From: Comamonadaceae bacterium UBA2237
GTDB taxonomy: Bacteria; Pseudomonadota; Gammaproteobacteria; Burkholderiales; Burkholderiaceae_C
Direction of reading: 5' to 3'
Length of the DNA: 11,537 nucleotides
Assembly (NCBI GenBank): GCA_002347905.1
Contig: DDYJ01000120.1
Location: 1 to 11,537, forward strand
Shown: positions 1-7,187 of the stretch, piece after piece
How the letters are laid out: each line of letters starts with the position of its first letter
How positions within the stretch are numbered: the stretch's first letter is position 1
The notes under the pieces: generated by a model
Database searches by the model: none
What the model was told of the DNA's origin: nothing
Seen by the model: the letters and a program-made list of their open reading frames with translations, nothing else
Program-made: the position numbers and the translations under genes

Positions 1-566
1 GGGGGACGCCATGACCAAGCAGGCCATACAAAAACCAATCCAATGCAAGCAAAGGCTAGCCACTGAGCATCCCAACTTGGCCAAATGGTCGACAAGCCCC
101 AAGCGCCTATGGCTGAAACTACGATCCCCAAGCCAATTCCCACAAAATGCAAACCCAGTTCGGGACGCTGTCCATTACGCATCAACCAGCCTAGTACCAG
201 GCCTGAACCCATCAACATACCTGCGGCGCCACACAAGCCCCCAACGTAGCGCGAAACGGCCCAAATTCCAAATGAAGGTGCGACCGCCATCAGCGCAGTG
301 GTGAGCAAGGCCATCCATAAGCCAAGGCAGTAGAGCCAATACCGCAAGCGGACGTTATCGATCCAAGCCACTGCAATAGCGCCGGTCATATAGCCCGCGT
401 AGTTGATCGCGGCTAAGACACCGGCATTGGCGTCATTTAACCCAGTTTGCAATTGCAAACTTGGCAACAAGGGGGTATATGCAAATCTGGCAAGCCCAAT
501 GGTTAGCACCAAACCGCACATACCACCGATGATGACTTGCCAAGGTTGGAGTTGTTTTTGGGTCAA
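1..566 (-). CDS. MFS transporter, YbfB/YjiJ family (5' part only; runs off the left edge)
   Basis: The minus strand is open without a stop from glpD's end to the window edge and encodes about 188 residues of a very hydrophobic protein. TM1 is followed by the motif RFAYTPLLP, then by about five more membrane segments rich in Gly, Ala, Leu and Trp. The RFAYTPLLP signature after TM1 is typical of the YbfB/YjiJ group of the major facilitator superfamily (Pfam MFS_4); the missing half should carry the last six helices. The most likely start is TTG at 566, whose last bases overlap the glpD stop (TTGA), giving the N-terminus MTQKQLQPWQ. The next in-frame ATG, at 521, would cut into TM1. I see no Shine-Dalgarno, so translation is probably coupled to glpD. 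The substrate is unknown. Position as the last visible gene of the glp operon suggests, but does not prove, a link with glycerol metabolism. Confidence 0.85.
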   Translation of the reverse strand, partial: MTQKQLQPWQVIIGGMCGLVLTIGLARFAYTPLLPSLQLQTGLNDANAGVLAAINYAGYMTGAIAVAWIDNVRLRYWLYCLGLWMALLTTALMAVAPSFGIWAVSRYVGGLCGAAGMLMGSGLVLGWLMRNGQRPELGLHFVGIGLGIVVSAIGAWGLSTIWPSWDAQWLAFACIGLVFVWPAWSWRP

Positions 567-2143
567 TGTGAATTGGGCAACATATAACTTTGCGCCAAAG
601 TCTTGAATGCTGCTAACTGGGGATTATGGATGTGTTCCGATATCAAAATAGTCGCGACTTTGTCGGATAGGTCCAAAGCTAACTGCGCATCTAAAAATAA
701 CAAGCGCGAGCGTCTTGCCAATACATCCTCAACGGTTCTTGCGTATTCATAGCGAACAGCAAAACGTACCATGGCTTCGCTTAATCCTTCACATAACCAC
801 ATGTCGCTTCCAATCAAGGCCGACAACAGTGTTTGTTCAGTTCCATAAGAATGGGCTCCCTGAGGATGCGTCAGTGCGATTGCAGAAATACTTTCATTGG
901 ATTGAGGTGCGCCGACCAAAGGACAATTTGCTGTCGTGGGTGGTTTGTCGGCTTTGGCAATCAATCCAGAATCTAAACAGTGCTGCAAAACATCTTCAGC
1001 CATGGCGCGGTAAGTGGTCCACTTGCCGCCGGTGACAGTAACTAGACCACTCTCGCTGATGAGGATAGTGTGCTCGCGACTTATCTCTTTGGTTTTGCCA
1101 GATGTGGTTTTTTGCGGCTTTACCAGAGGCCTTAAACCAACCCAAACGCTTTTTACGTCCGCGCGTCTAGGTGGTTTAGATAAATATCGAGCAGACTCTT
1201 CCAATATGAAATCCACCTCTTGCGCAAAAGGCATGGGCTCGATAGGTAAATCTGTGCGCAGAGTATCTGTGGTACCCAGAATCACTTTTCCAAGCCAGGG
1301 GACTGCAAACAGGACGCGCCCATCTTGGGTACTAGGTACCAGCAATGCGAAGTCGTTGCTTAAAAAAGATCTATCGACTACCAAGTGCACGCCTTGACTG
1401 GGTGTAACAATGGATTCAATTTTTTCACCAGAACTTTGTGCATCCATAGAGCGAATGCCATCTACCCAGACTCCAGTGGCATTGATGACACATTTAGCTT
1501 TTACGTCAAAGACTTGGTCTGTCTCCGAGTCTTTGCATCTCAAACCACTAATTTTCAGATTTTTATGCTCCAACGATTCCACTGAACAATAATTCAAAAC
1601 CACAGCACCGTTCTTTTGTGCTGTGCGTGCAATTTCTAGCGCCAAACGCGCATCGTCAAACTGACCATCCCAGTACTGCACGCCACCACGTAAACCAGCT
1701 GATTGCACTTGAGGTAAGCGATCCATAACTTGTTGCTTACTTAAAAATTGGGTTGCACCAATTGCAGACTTTCCAGCCAATAAGTCGTAGAGCAGCAACC
1801 CTAGGCCATAAAAAGCGGTTTCCCACCACTTGTAGGAAGGCATCACGAAAGCCAGCGGTTGCGCTATATGCGGTGCGTTATGCAAAAGCACGGCGCGCTC
1901 ATGCAACGCCTCCCTCACCAATGACAAATTGCCTTGTGCCAAATAACGCACACCACCGTGAACTAATTTGGTGGCACGCGATGAGGTGCCTTTGGCAAAA
2001 TCATGGGCTTCAAATAAAACCACCTTATACCCACGTGACGCCGCATCCAGTGCGACACCAAGACCAGTCGCTCCACCACCGATGATGGCCAGATCGTAAA
2101 CGTCTGTTGCGCGTAATTGGTCGAATAAAGCCAAGCGTTGCAT
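563..2143 (-). CDS. glpD: Aerobic glycerol-3-phosphate dehydrogenase, FAD-dependent
   Basis: This enzyme oxidises sn-glycerol 3-phosphate to dihydroxyacetone phosphate and passes electrons through FAD to quinone at the inner membrane. The protein has 526 residues, slightly longer than the usual ~500-510. The FAD-binding Rossmann motif IIGGGATG is at residues 20-27, followed by the family block SSRATKLVHGGVRYL (54-68). YWDGQFDDARL (157-167), the GLRPLV segment (336-341) and the hallmark TGGKWTTYR (371-379) follow, then the C-terminal helical DAO_C domain. The ATG at 2143 places the FAD motif about 19 residues in, as expected, but no clear Shine-Dalgarno precedes it. It follows glpV after 88 bases that contain a terminator-like hairpin, and its stop overlaps the TTG start of the downstream MFS gene. 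It belongs to the glpSTPQUV operon, as in rhizobia, where glpD accompanies the transporter. The distinction from anaerobic GlpA rests on length and the TGGKWTTYR region. Confidence 0.97.
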   Translation of the reverse strand: MQRLALFDQLRATDVYDLAIIGGGATGLGVALDAASRGYKVVLFEAHDFAKGTSSRATKLVHGGVRYLAQGNLSLVREALHERAVLLHNAPHIAQPLAFVMPSYKWWETAFYGLGLLLYDLLAGKSAIGATQFLSKQQVMDRLPQVQSAGLRGGVQYWDGQFDDARLALEIARTAQKNGAVVLNYCSVESLEHKNLKISGLRCKDSETDQVFDVKAKCVINATGVWVDGIRSMDAQSSGEKIESIVTPSQGVHLVVDRSFLSNDFALLVPSTQDGRVLFAVPWLGKVILGTTDTLRTDLPIEPMPFAQEVDFILEESARYLSKPPRRADVKSVWVGLRPLVKPQKTTSGKTKEISREHTILISESGLVTVTGGKWTTYRAMAEDVLQHCLDSGLIAKADKPPTTANCPLVGAPQSNESISAIALTHPQGAHSYGTEQTLLSALIGSDMWLCEGLSEAMVRFAVRYEYARTVEDVLARRSRLLFLDAQLALDLSDKVATILISEHIHNPQLAAFKTLAQSYMLPNSH

Positions 2144-2170
2144 GAAGACTTAAATAAGAGTCACATAAAA

Positions 2171-2204
2171 AAGAGGTCCGCCCATCAGTGCGGACGGACC
2201 CCTT
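2171..2204 (-). terminator. Terminator-like hairpin with U-tract between glpV and glpD
   Basis: Read on the minus strand, AAGGGGTCCG (2204-2195) pairs with CGGACCTCTT (2180-2171). This gives a 10-bp stem with one G-U pair and a 14-base loop, running directly into a T-rich stretch (TTTT at 2170-2167). This is the form of a rho-independent terminator for glpSTPQUV transcripts. A shorter alternative stem, GTCCGC/GCGGAC, exists inside. Because glpD begins only 23 bases after the T-run, it may be a leaky terminator or attenuator rather than an operon end. Efficiency cannot be judged from sequence. Confidence 0.7.
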
Positions 2205-2219
2205 AGGTTGAACACCTAA
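2203..2219 (-). other. Small hairpin just after the glpV stop
   Basis: TTAGGT and ACCTAA form a perfect 6-bp inverted repeat around a 5-base loop, about 12 bases past the glpV stop codon on the minus strand. It shares two bases with the arm of the terminator-like hairpin that follows, so the two cannot both form fully. It may protect the glpV message 3' end or modulate the neighbouring terminator; this is inference. Confidence 0.45.
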
Positions 2220-2231
2220 AAACTTTGAAAA

Positions 2232-3965
2232 TTAACGTACCCTTCCCTCTTTCCAGGCGTTTAGTAATTTTTCATAGGCAATCGTTTCGCCCTTTGGCTT
2301 TTCATTTGCCAGTTTTTTCCAAGGTGCACCGGTATCGCTCAAGTACTTAGCAGGATCGCCTTTAGGATTGAGCTTAGGTGCGCAATTGGCCATACCAGCA
2401 CGCTCGAGACGAGACATCACTTGGTCCATTTCTTCGGCCAAGTTATCCATCGCACCTTGCGGTGTTTTCTCGCCGGTTACCGCCTGTGCTACGTTCTTCC
2501 ACCACAACTGCGCCAATTTGGGATAGTCGGGAACGTTAGTACCAGTGGGCGTCCACGCAACACGCGCTGGGCTGCGATAGAACTCAACGAGGCCACCTAA
2601 CTTCGGAGCCATATCCGTCATCGCTTGGCTACGAATATCGCTTTCACGAATTGGGGTCAAACCTACGATGGTCTTTTTAAGTGACACAGTTTTACTGGTC
2701 ACAAACTGCGCATACAACCAAGCAGCTGCCGTGCGGTTCTCATCGTGGTTCTTGAAGAACGTCCATGAACCTACGTCCTGGTAGCCGTTTTGCATACCTT
2801 GTTTCCAGTATGGTCCATTAGGTCCAGGTGCCATACGCCATTTTGGAGTTCCATCGGCATTCACCACCGGCAAACCAGGCTTGGTCATATCAGCGGTGAA
2901 AGCGGTGTACCAAAAGATCTGCTGGGCAATTTGTCCTTGCGCAGGGACTGGACCGGCTTCACCAAAGGTCATGCCTGTAGCCTCCTTCGGCGCATATTTC
3001 TTCATCCAATCAACATACTTGGTCAAAGCGTAGACAGCAGCTGGTGAATTGGTAGCACCTCCGCGAGACACAGATGCACCAACCGGTGTACAACCGTCTG
3101 CACCTACACGAATGCCCCACTCATCAACAGGCATACCGTTTGGAATACCTTTGTCAGCAGTACCGGCCATGGATAACCATGCATCGGTAAATCGCCAGCC
3201 TAGAGAAGGATCCTTCTTGCCGTAATCCATGTGACCATAGATTGGCTTGCCATCAATGGTTTTAACATCATTGGTAAAGAAGTCAGCGATGTCTTCATAA
3301 GCACTCCAGTTCAATGGAACGCCCAATTCATAACCGTATTTGGCTTTGAACTTGTCTTGCAAGTCTTTACGTGCAAACAAGTCTGCGCGGAACCAATACA
3401 GGTTGGCGAATTGTTGGTCGGGTAATTGGTAGAGTTTTTTATCAGGTGCTGTGGTGAAGCTTGTACCAATGAAATCTTTTAAGTCCAAACCAGGATTAGT
3501 CCACTCTTTACCTTTACCAGCCATGTAGTCTGACAAGGGCAAAATTTTTCCATAACGGTAGTGGGTTCCGATCAAATCAGAATCTGAAATCCATCCGTCG
3601 TAAATCGACTTGCCAGATTGCATCGATGTTTGGAGTTTTTCCACCACATCGCCCTCTTGGATCAAGTCGTGCTTAACTTTGATGCCCGTGATTTCTTCAA
3701 ACGCTTTGGCAAGGGTTTTAGATTCATATTCATGGGTAGTGATGGTTTCAGACACCACAGAAATTTCTTTCACCCCTTTGGCTTGCAACTTTTTAGCCGC
3801 ATCGATGAACCACTTGAGTTCAGCCTGTTGTTTATCTTTGCTCAAGGTCGATGGCTGGAACTCGCTGTCCACCCATTTCTTGGCTTCGGCTTCTCCTGCC
3901 CAAGCACCATGACCTAGAACCAATGCGGTGGCAGCAAATGCCAGAGCCCGGTATTTCAACTTCAT
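2232..3965 (-). CDS. glpV: Glycerol ABC transporter, periplasmic substrate-binding protein
   Basis: This is the solute-binding subunit that captures glycerol in the periplasm and delivers it to the GlpPQ permeases. The 577-residue product begins with a Sec signal peptide: MKLKYR, a hydrophobic core, and probable cleavage after AWA at residue 23. The mature part is an extracellular-binding-protein fold, unusually large compared with the ~400 residues of sugar-binding relatives, as is normal for GlpV. The segment around residues 71-145 and the Trp/Tyr-rich stretches (NGPYWKQGMQNGYQDVGSWTF, about 383-403) resemble the GlpV family. The only mature cysteines I see, C292 and C528, could form a disulfide. 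An Shine-Dalgarno GAGGAG lies six bases before the ATG, stronger than its neighbours' sites, and hairpins flank the gene on both sides. Both fit the high expression usual for binding proteins. Glycerol specificity is inferred from family resemblance and the glpK/glpD context; a polyol or glycerol-phosphate substrate is less likely. Confidence 0.93.
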   Translation of the reverse strand: MKLKYRALAFAATALVLGHGAWAGEAEAKKWVDSEFQPSTLSKDKQQAELKWFIDAAKKLQAKGVKEISVVSETITTHEYESKTLAKAFEEITGIKVKHDLIQEGDVVEKLQTSMQSGKSIYDGWISDSDLIGTHYRYGKILPLSDYMAGKGKEWTNPGLDLKDFIGTSFTTAPDKKLYQLPDQQFANLYWFRADLFARKDLQDKFKAKYGYELGVPLNWSAYEDIADFFTNDVKTIDGKPIYGHMDYGKKDPSLGWRFTDAWLSMAGTADKGIPNGMPVDEWGIRVGADGCTPVGASVSRGGATNSPAAVYALTKYVDWMKKYAPKEATGMTFGEAGPVPAQGQIAQQIFWYTAFTADMTKPGLPVVNADGTPKWRMAPGPNGPYWKQGMQNGYQDVGSWTFFKNHDENRTAAAWLYAQFVTSKTVSLKKTIVGLTPIRESDIRSQAMTDMAPKLGGLVEFYRSPARVAWTPTGTNVPDYPKLAQLWWKNVAQAVTGEKTPQGAMDNLAEEMDQVMSRLERAGMANCAPKLNPKGDPAKYLSDTGAPWKKLANEKPKGETIAYEKLLNAWKEGRVR

Positions 3966-3987
3966 GTCAGTCTCCTCGTTTCAAAAG

Positions 3988-4026
3988 CTTCCCTTTGGTT
4001 ATTAAAAAACTTCGGTCCGAGGGAAG
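3988..4026 (-). other. Stem-loop upstream of glpV
   Basis: CTTCCCT and AGGGAAG form a perfect 7-bp inverted repeat around a 25-base A/T-rich loop, ending about ten bases before the glpV Shine-Dalgarno. Together with the neighbouring hairpin at 4029-4054 it fills the glpU-glpV gap. Such structures often act as mRNA processing or stabilising elements that raise binding-protein levels over membrane subunits. The T-run on the minus strand falls in the loop rather than after the stem, so it does not look like a classical terminator. Confidence 0.45.
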
Positions 4027-4028
4027 GT

Positions 4029-4054
4029 TCAGACCGGGTTACTTGCATGTCTGA
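4029..4054 (-). other. Stem-loop immediately after the glpU stop
   Basis: TCAGAC and GTCTGA form a perfect 6-bp inverted repeat with a 14-base loop, starting at the base next to the glpU stop codon. No T-run follows, so termination is not supported. A role in RNA 3'-end protection or differential expression of glpV is possible but inferred. Confidence 0.4.
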
Positions 4055-4363
4055 TCAGCCTTTGCGTAAAACAAAAACCAACCAAACCACACTCATCGCA
4101 GTTCCCCACCAAATGCTGGGGTCCTCATTCAAACTCAGCCACTGTGCAAAGACACCAGCTAAGCCTAGAAATGTCAAATGGATGTAAGCGGCGCCTAACA
4201 AACCAATGAACAATCTGTCGCCACGCGTTGTCACAATAGGTAAAAAACCTTTGCGCGCCACTGTAGGAAAACGTATTTCCAAGTAAGTCATGCAAACCAG
4301 CATCAGTACTACACAGATAAAAAACACTGCAACGGGGGGACTCCATGCCATCCATTCCAACAT
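4055..4363 (-). CDS. glpU: Small DUF2160 membrane protein of the glycerol ABC transporter
   Basis: This 102-residue protein has about three membrane segments: residues ~10-27, ~52-75 and ~84-99. Between TM1 and TM2 lies a conserved-looking cytoplasmic or periplasmic stretch, EIRFPTVARKGFLPI followed by TTRGDRLFIGLLG. It matches the DUF2160 family, which sits between the permease and binding-protein genes in GlpSTPQUV-type glycerol transporter operons; glpU is the symbol used for that position. Its molecular role is not established: an accessory subunit stabilising the permeases or a small integral channel-like partner are possibilities only. The ATG at 4363 is well supported by AAGGAG five bases upstream. 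It lies 51 bases after glpQ and 89 bases before glpV in the same direction. The family call is firm; the function is inferred from context alone. Confidence 0.88.
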   Translation of the reverse strand: MLEWMAWSPPVAVFFICVVLMLVCMTYLEIRFPTVARKGFLPIVTTRGDRLFIGLLGAAYIHLTFLGLAGVFAQWLSLNEDPSIWWGTAMSVVWLVFVLRKG

Positions 4364-4414
4364 ATCAGCTCCTTTGCCTCATCATCGTGTATTGCGGATT
4401 AGCGTTGTTGTCAT

Positions 4415-5227
4415 TCATACACGCCCCATTGCAAAGCCTTTGGCGATGTAGTGACGAACAAACCAAATCACAATCGCACCAGGAACAATCGTTAAAACAC
4501 CTGCAGCAGCCAAAGTAGCCCAATCCATGCCCGAGGCACTTACGGTGCGCGTCATGGTGGCAACAATAGGTTTGGCATTCACGCTAGTGAGCGTTCGAGC
4601 CAACAACAACTCCACCCAACTGAACATAAAACAGAAAAAGGCGGTCACCCCTACCCCTGCTTTAATCAGAGGCATAAAGATAGTGATGAAAAAGCGCGGA
4701 AAGCTGTACCCATCTATATATGCGGTCTCGTCTATTTCGCGCGGAATACCCGACATAAAGCCTTCCAAAATCCAAACAGCAAGTGGCACATTGAAAAGTA
4801 AATGCGACAACGCCACGGCGATGTGGGTATCCATTAGTCCTACGGTGGTGTAGAGCTGAAAAAATGGCAACAGAAAAACAGCAGGGGGTGTCATGCGGTT
4901 TGTCAGCAACCAAAAGAAAACATGTTTATCGCCTAAAAAGCTGTAACGCGAAAATGCATAGGCCGCAGGCAACGCTACCAAAACTGATATGACTGTATTG
5001 ATTGCCACATAGATCAGGCTATTGATATAACCTGAATACCACGACACATCGGTAAAGATAGTCATGTAGTTAGCAAAGGTCAGGTGCTTTGGAAATAAGC
5101 TGAATGTTGACAAGATTTCTTCATTGGTGCGCAAACTCATATTGAGCATCCAATAAATCGGCAACAAAGCAAACACTATGTAGAACCACAAAAAGATGGT
5201 GCGTTTTTTAAAGCGGTGCTCATCCAT
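4415..5227 (-). CDS. glpQ: Glycerol ABC transporter, permease protein
   Basis: This is the second inner-membrane permease subunit of the glycerol importer. The 270-residue protein has six predicted membrane segments, starting at about residue 10 and ending near the C-terminus (GVLTIVPGAIVIWFV). The cytoplasmic EAA loop that docks on the ATPases is visible as EIDETAYIDG then IFMPLIKAG. It is the MalG-like class by length and by its NMSLRTNEEI region after TM1. The ATG at 5227 overlaps the end of glpP by eight bases (ATGGATGA) and has AAGGAG seven bases upstream, so the two permeases are translationally coupled. Not to be confused with the E. coli glpQ, a glycerophosphodiester phosphodiesterase that shares the name only. 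Confidence 0.93.
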   Translation of the reverse strand: MDEHRFKKRTIFLWFYIVFALLPIYWMLNMSLRTNEEILSTFSLFPKHLTFANYMTIFTDVSWYSGYINSLIYVAINTVISVLVALPAAYAFSRYSFLGDKHVFFWLLTNRMTPPAVFLLPFFQLYTTVGLMDTHIAVALSHLLFNVPLAVWILEGFMSGIPREIDETAYIDGYSFPRFFITIFMPLIKAGVGVTAFFCFMFSWVELLLARTLTSVNAKPIVATMTRTVSASGMDWATLAAAGVLTIVPGAIVIWFVRHYIAKGFAMGRV

Positions 5228-6101
5228 GTGTTTGCTCCTTGGCTTGGGTGCCGACTTGCTGCATCCAGTTGTACAGGATGAAGCAGAGCAAAAGAATGAT
5301 CAAGAAATAAATCAATGAGAAAGCTGCAGCTGGGCCTAAATCAAATTGGCCTACTGCTTTTTGTGTCAAGTATTGGCTCAAGAATGTCGTGGCATTACCA
5401 GGCCCTCCGCCTGTCAAAACAAAAGGCTCTGTGTAAATCATGAAACTGTCCATAAACCGCAATAACACAGCAATGATCAATACACCCCGCATTTTGGGTA
5501 ATTGGATAAAACGAAACACATCCAATTTGCTAGCGCCATCAATCCGCGCGGCTTGGTAATACGCATCGGGAATGCTGCGCAACCCTGCGTAGCAGAGTAA
5601 AGCCACCAGAGGTGTCCAATGCCAAATATCCATCAATAAAACTGTCAGCCAAGCATCGGTTGCATTACCGGTGTAGTTGTAATCAATGTTCATCAACTGC
5701 AAAGTGGCACCCATCAAACCAATATCCGCACGGCCATATATTTGCCAAATCGTGCCGACCACGTTCCACGGAATGAGTAAAGACAATGCAACGACAACCA
5801 AGGTGATAGAGGCACGCCATCCCTCAGCAGGCATAGACAAAGCCAAAAGAATTCCTAAAGGAATTTCACAAGCCAAGACTGAAAATGAAAAAATAATTTG
5901 CCGCCAGAGTGCCTCATGCAGATCTGGATCCCGCATAACAGATGTGAACCACTCCGTTCCAACAAAGATTCTCCTCTCGGGGGAAATGATGTCTTGCACC
6001 GAATAATTCACAACAGTCATCAAGGGGATGATGGCGGAGAAAGCAACGCACACCAAAACAGGCAAAATCAAAAACCATGCTTTTTGGTTCACAGGTTTCA
6101 T
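5220..6101 (-). CDS. glpP: Glycerol ABC transporter, permease protein
   Basis: This is the first inner-membrane permease subunit, 293 residues with six predicted membrane helices. The EAA docking loop reads AYYQAARIDGASKLDVFRF, then IQLPKMRGV. The short periplasmic GGGPGNAT stretch, before the last helices, is typical of MalF/UgpA-like permeases. I chose the ATG at 6101 because it forms a four-base ATGA overlap with the glpT stop and has GAGGAG eight bases upstream. An alternative ATG at 6131 would add ten residues (MFLSRRGVGG) but has no Shine-Dalgarno and overlaps glpT by 34 bases. It is coupled to glpQ by an eight-base overlap. The name follows the rhizobial operon and is distinct from GlpP antiterminators of Bacillus. 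Confidence 0.92.
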   Translation of the reverse strand: MKPVNQKAWFLILPVLVCVAFSAIIPLMTVVNYSVQDIISPERRIFVGTEWFTSVMRDPDLHEALWRQIIFSFSVLACEIPLGILLALSMPAEGWRASITLVVVALSLLIPWNVVGTIWQIYGRADIGLMGATLQLMNIDYNYTGNATDAWLTVLLMDIWHWTPLVALLCYAGLRSIPDAYYQAARIDGASKLDVFRFIQLPKMRGVLIIAVLLRFMDSFMIYTEPFVLTGGGPGNATTFLSQYLTQKAVGQFDLGPAAAFSLIYFLIILLLCFILYNWMQQVGTQAKEQTHG

Positions 6102-7186
6102 ACCACCAACTCCTCGTCGTGATAGAAACACGTGTGTTTTCCAAGCAAGGAAACGTGCACGTCAGACCCCACCGTAAAGTGTTGTGCAGTTAATGGCAAA
6201 CGTGCTCGCAACACATGCCCTGCACAACGCAGCGTTATCAGCTTATTAGTTCCTAAATCTTGCACACGATCCACTTGCGCAGGTATGGTGTTGACAGATG
6301 CTTGGGCTTGCACATCAACGTATTCTGGCCGGATACCTAGTTTGATATGTTTTAAGCCTTGCAGACTTTTCGCTTGTTGGTCATTTAGCCCTATGCGGCA
6401 CTCACCAACCATGAGTGATTGGGCATTTACTTCACTGGCCAAGAAATTCATTCCTGGGGAGCCTATGAAGTGCCCCACAAAAGTATGGGCAGGTTTTTCA
6501 AATAAATCCTCTGCCGAACCTATTTGTACAGCTTTACCGCGTGTCATGACGACCACTTCTTCAGCGAATGTCAGCGCTTCAACTTGATCGTGTGTCACAT
6601 ATATCAAAGTCAGCTTGAGTTCTTGGTGAACCTGTTTAAGCTTGCGACGCAATTGCCACTTGAGGTGCGGATCAATCACAGTGAGTGGCTCATCGAACAA
6701 AATCGCAGATACATCCGGCCTCACCAAGCCACGGCCAAGGGATATTTTTTGTTTTGCATCGGCAGTTAATCCAGATGCGCGTTGGTTTAATTGACCATTG
6801 AGTTCTAGCATTTCTGCGATTTGACCCACCCTTTTGCGAATTTCCGTCTCTGGCATACGACGGTTACGCAAAGGGAATGCTAAATTTTCAGCCACTGTCA
6901 TGGTGTCGTAGATGACAGGAAATTGAAATACCTGCGCAATATTTCTGACTTGCGGACTTTTATCAGTCACGTCTACGCCATCAAACAGCACATGACCTTG
7001 CGATGGACGTACTAAACCCGACATGATGTTGAGCATGGTAGTCTTACCGCAACCAGAGGGGCCAAGTAAAGCATATGCGCCTCCAGCCCGAAATGACATT
7101 TCCAGTGGCAATAAAGCGTAATCACTGTCTTGCTGAGGATTGACAAGGTATGAGTGGGCTAATTTCAAATCAATTCTTGCTGCCAT
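6098..7186 (-). CDS. glpT: Glycerol ABC transporter, ATP-binding protein with degenerate signature motif
   Basis: One of two ATPases energising glycerol import; 362 residues with an N-terminal nucleotide-binding domain and a C-terminal MalK/UgpC-like regulatory (TOBE-type) domain from about residue 240. Walker A is GPSGCGKTT (42-50), the Q-loop VFQF is near 87-90, Walker B is AILFDEP (161-167), and the H-loop is YVTHD with His199. The signature motif, normally LSGGQ, reads LTADAKQ (140-146). I recall this as a feature of this subfamily, so it is probably functional divergence and not damage. The ATG at 7186 follows the glpS stop by one base and has GGGGAG six bases upstream. The ATG at 7222 would add twelve residues inside glpS and is not preferred. 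Unrelated to the MFS glycerol-3-phosphate transporter also called GlpT. Confidence 0.92.
   Translation of the reverse strand: MAARIDLKLAHSYLVNPQQDSDYALLPLEMSFRAGGAYALLGPSGCGKTTMLNIMSGLVRPSQGHVLFDGVDVTDKSPQVRNIAQVFQFPVIYDTMTVAENLAFPLRNRRMPETEIRKRVGQIAEMLELNGQLNQRASGLTADAKQKISLGRGLVRPDVSAILFDEPLTVIDPHLKWQLRRKLKQVHQELKLTLIYVTHDQVEALTFAEEVVVMTRGKAVQIGSAEDLFEKPAHTFVGHFIGSPGMNFLASEVNAQSLMVGECRIGLNDQQAKSLQGLKHIKLGIRPEYVDVQAQASVNTIPAQVDRVQDLGTNKLITLRCAGHVLRARLPLTAQHFTVGSDVHVSLLGKHTCFYHDEELVV
6110..6115 (-). promoter_or_regulatory. Ribosome binding site that sets the glpP start
   Basis: GAGGAG on the minus strand lies eight bases before the ATG at 6101. It decides between that start and the longer ATG at 6131, which has nothing comparable upstream. 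Confidence 0.75.
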
Positions 7187-7187
7187 T

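Noticed and set aside
11..606. Plus-strand frames at 11-304 and 403-606
   Set aside because: They are antisense shadows of the minus-strand MFS gene and the glpD end; their products have no recognisable domains and no ribosome sites.
3610..4054. Several overlapping plus-strand frames opposite the glpV N-terminus
   Set aside because: They are antisense to a strongly supported signal-peptide gene, overlap each other in different frames, and show no family features.
6102..6131. Longer glpP start at ATG 6131
   Set aside because: No Shine-Dalgarno precedes it and it gives a 34-base overlap with glpT; ATG 6101 has GAGGAG and an ATGA junction.
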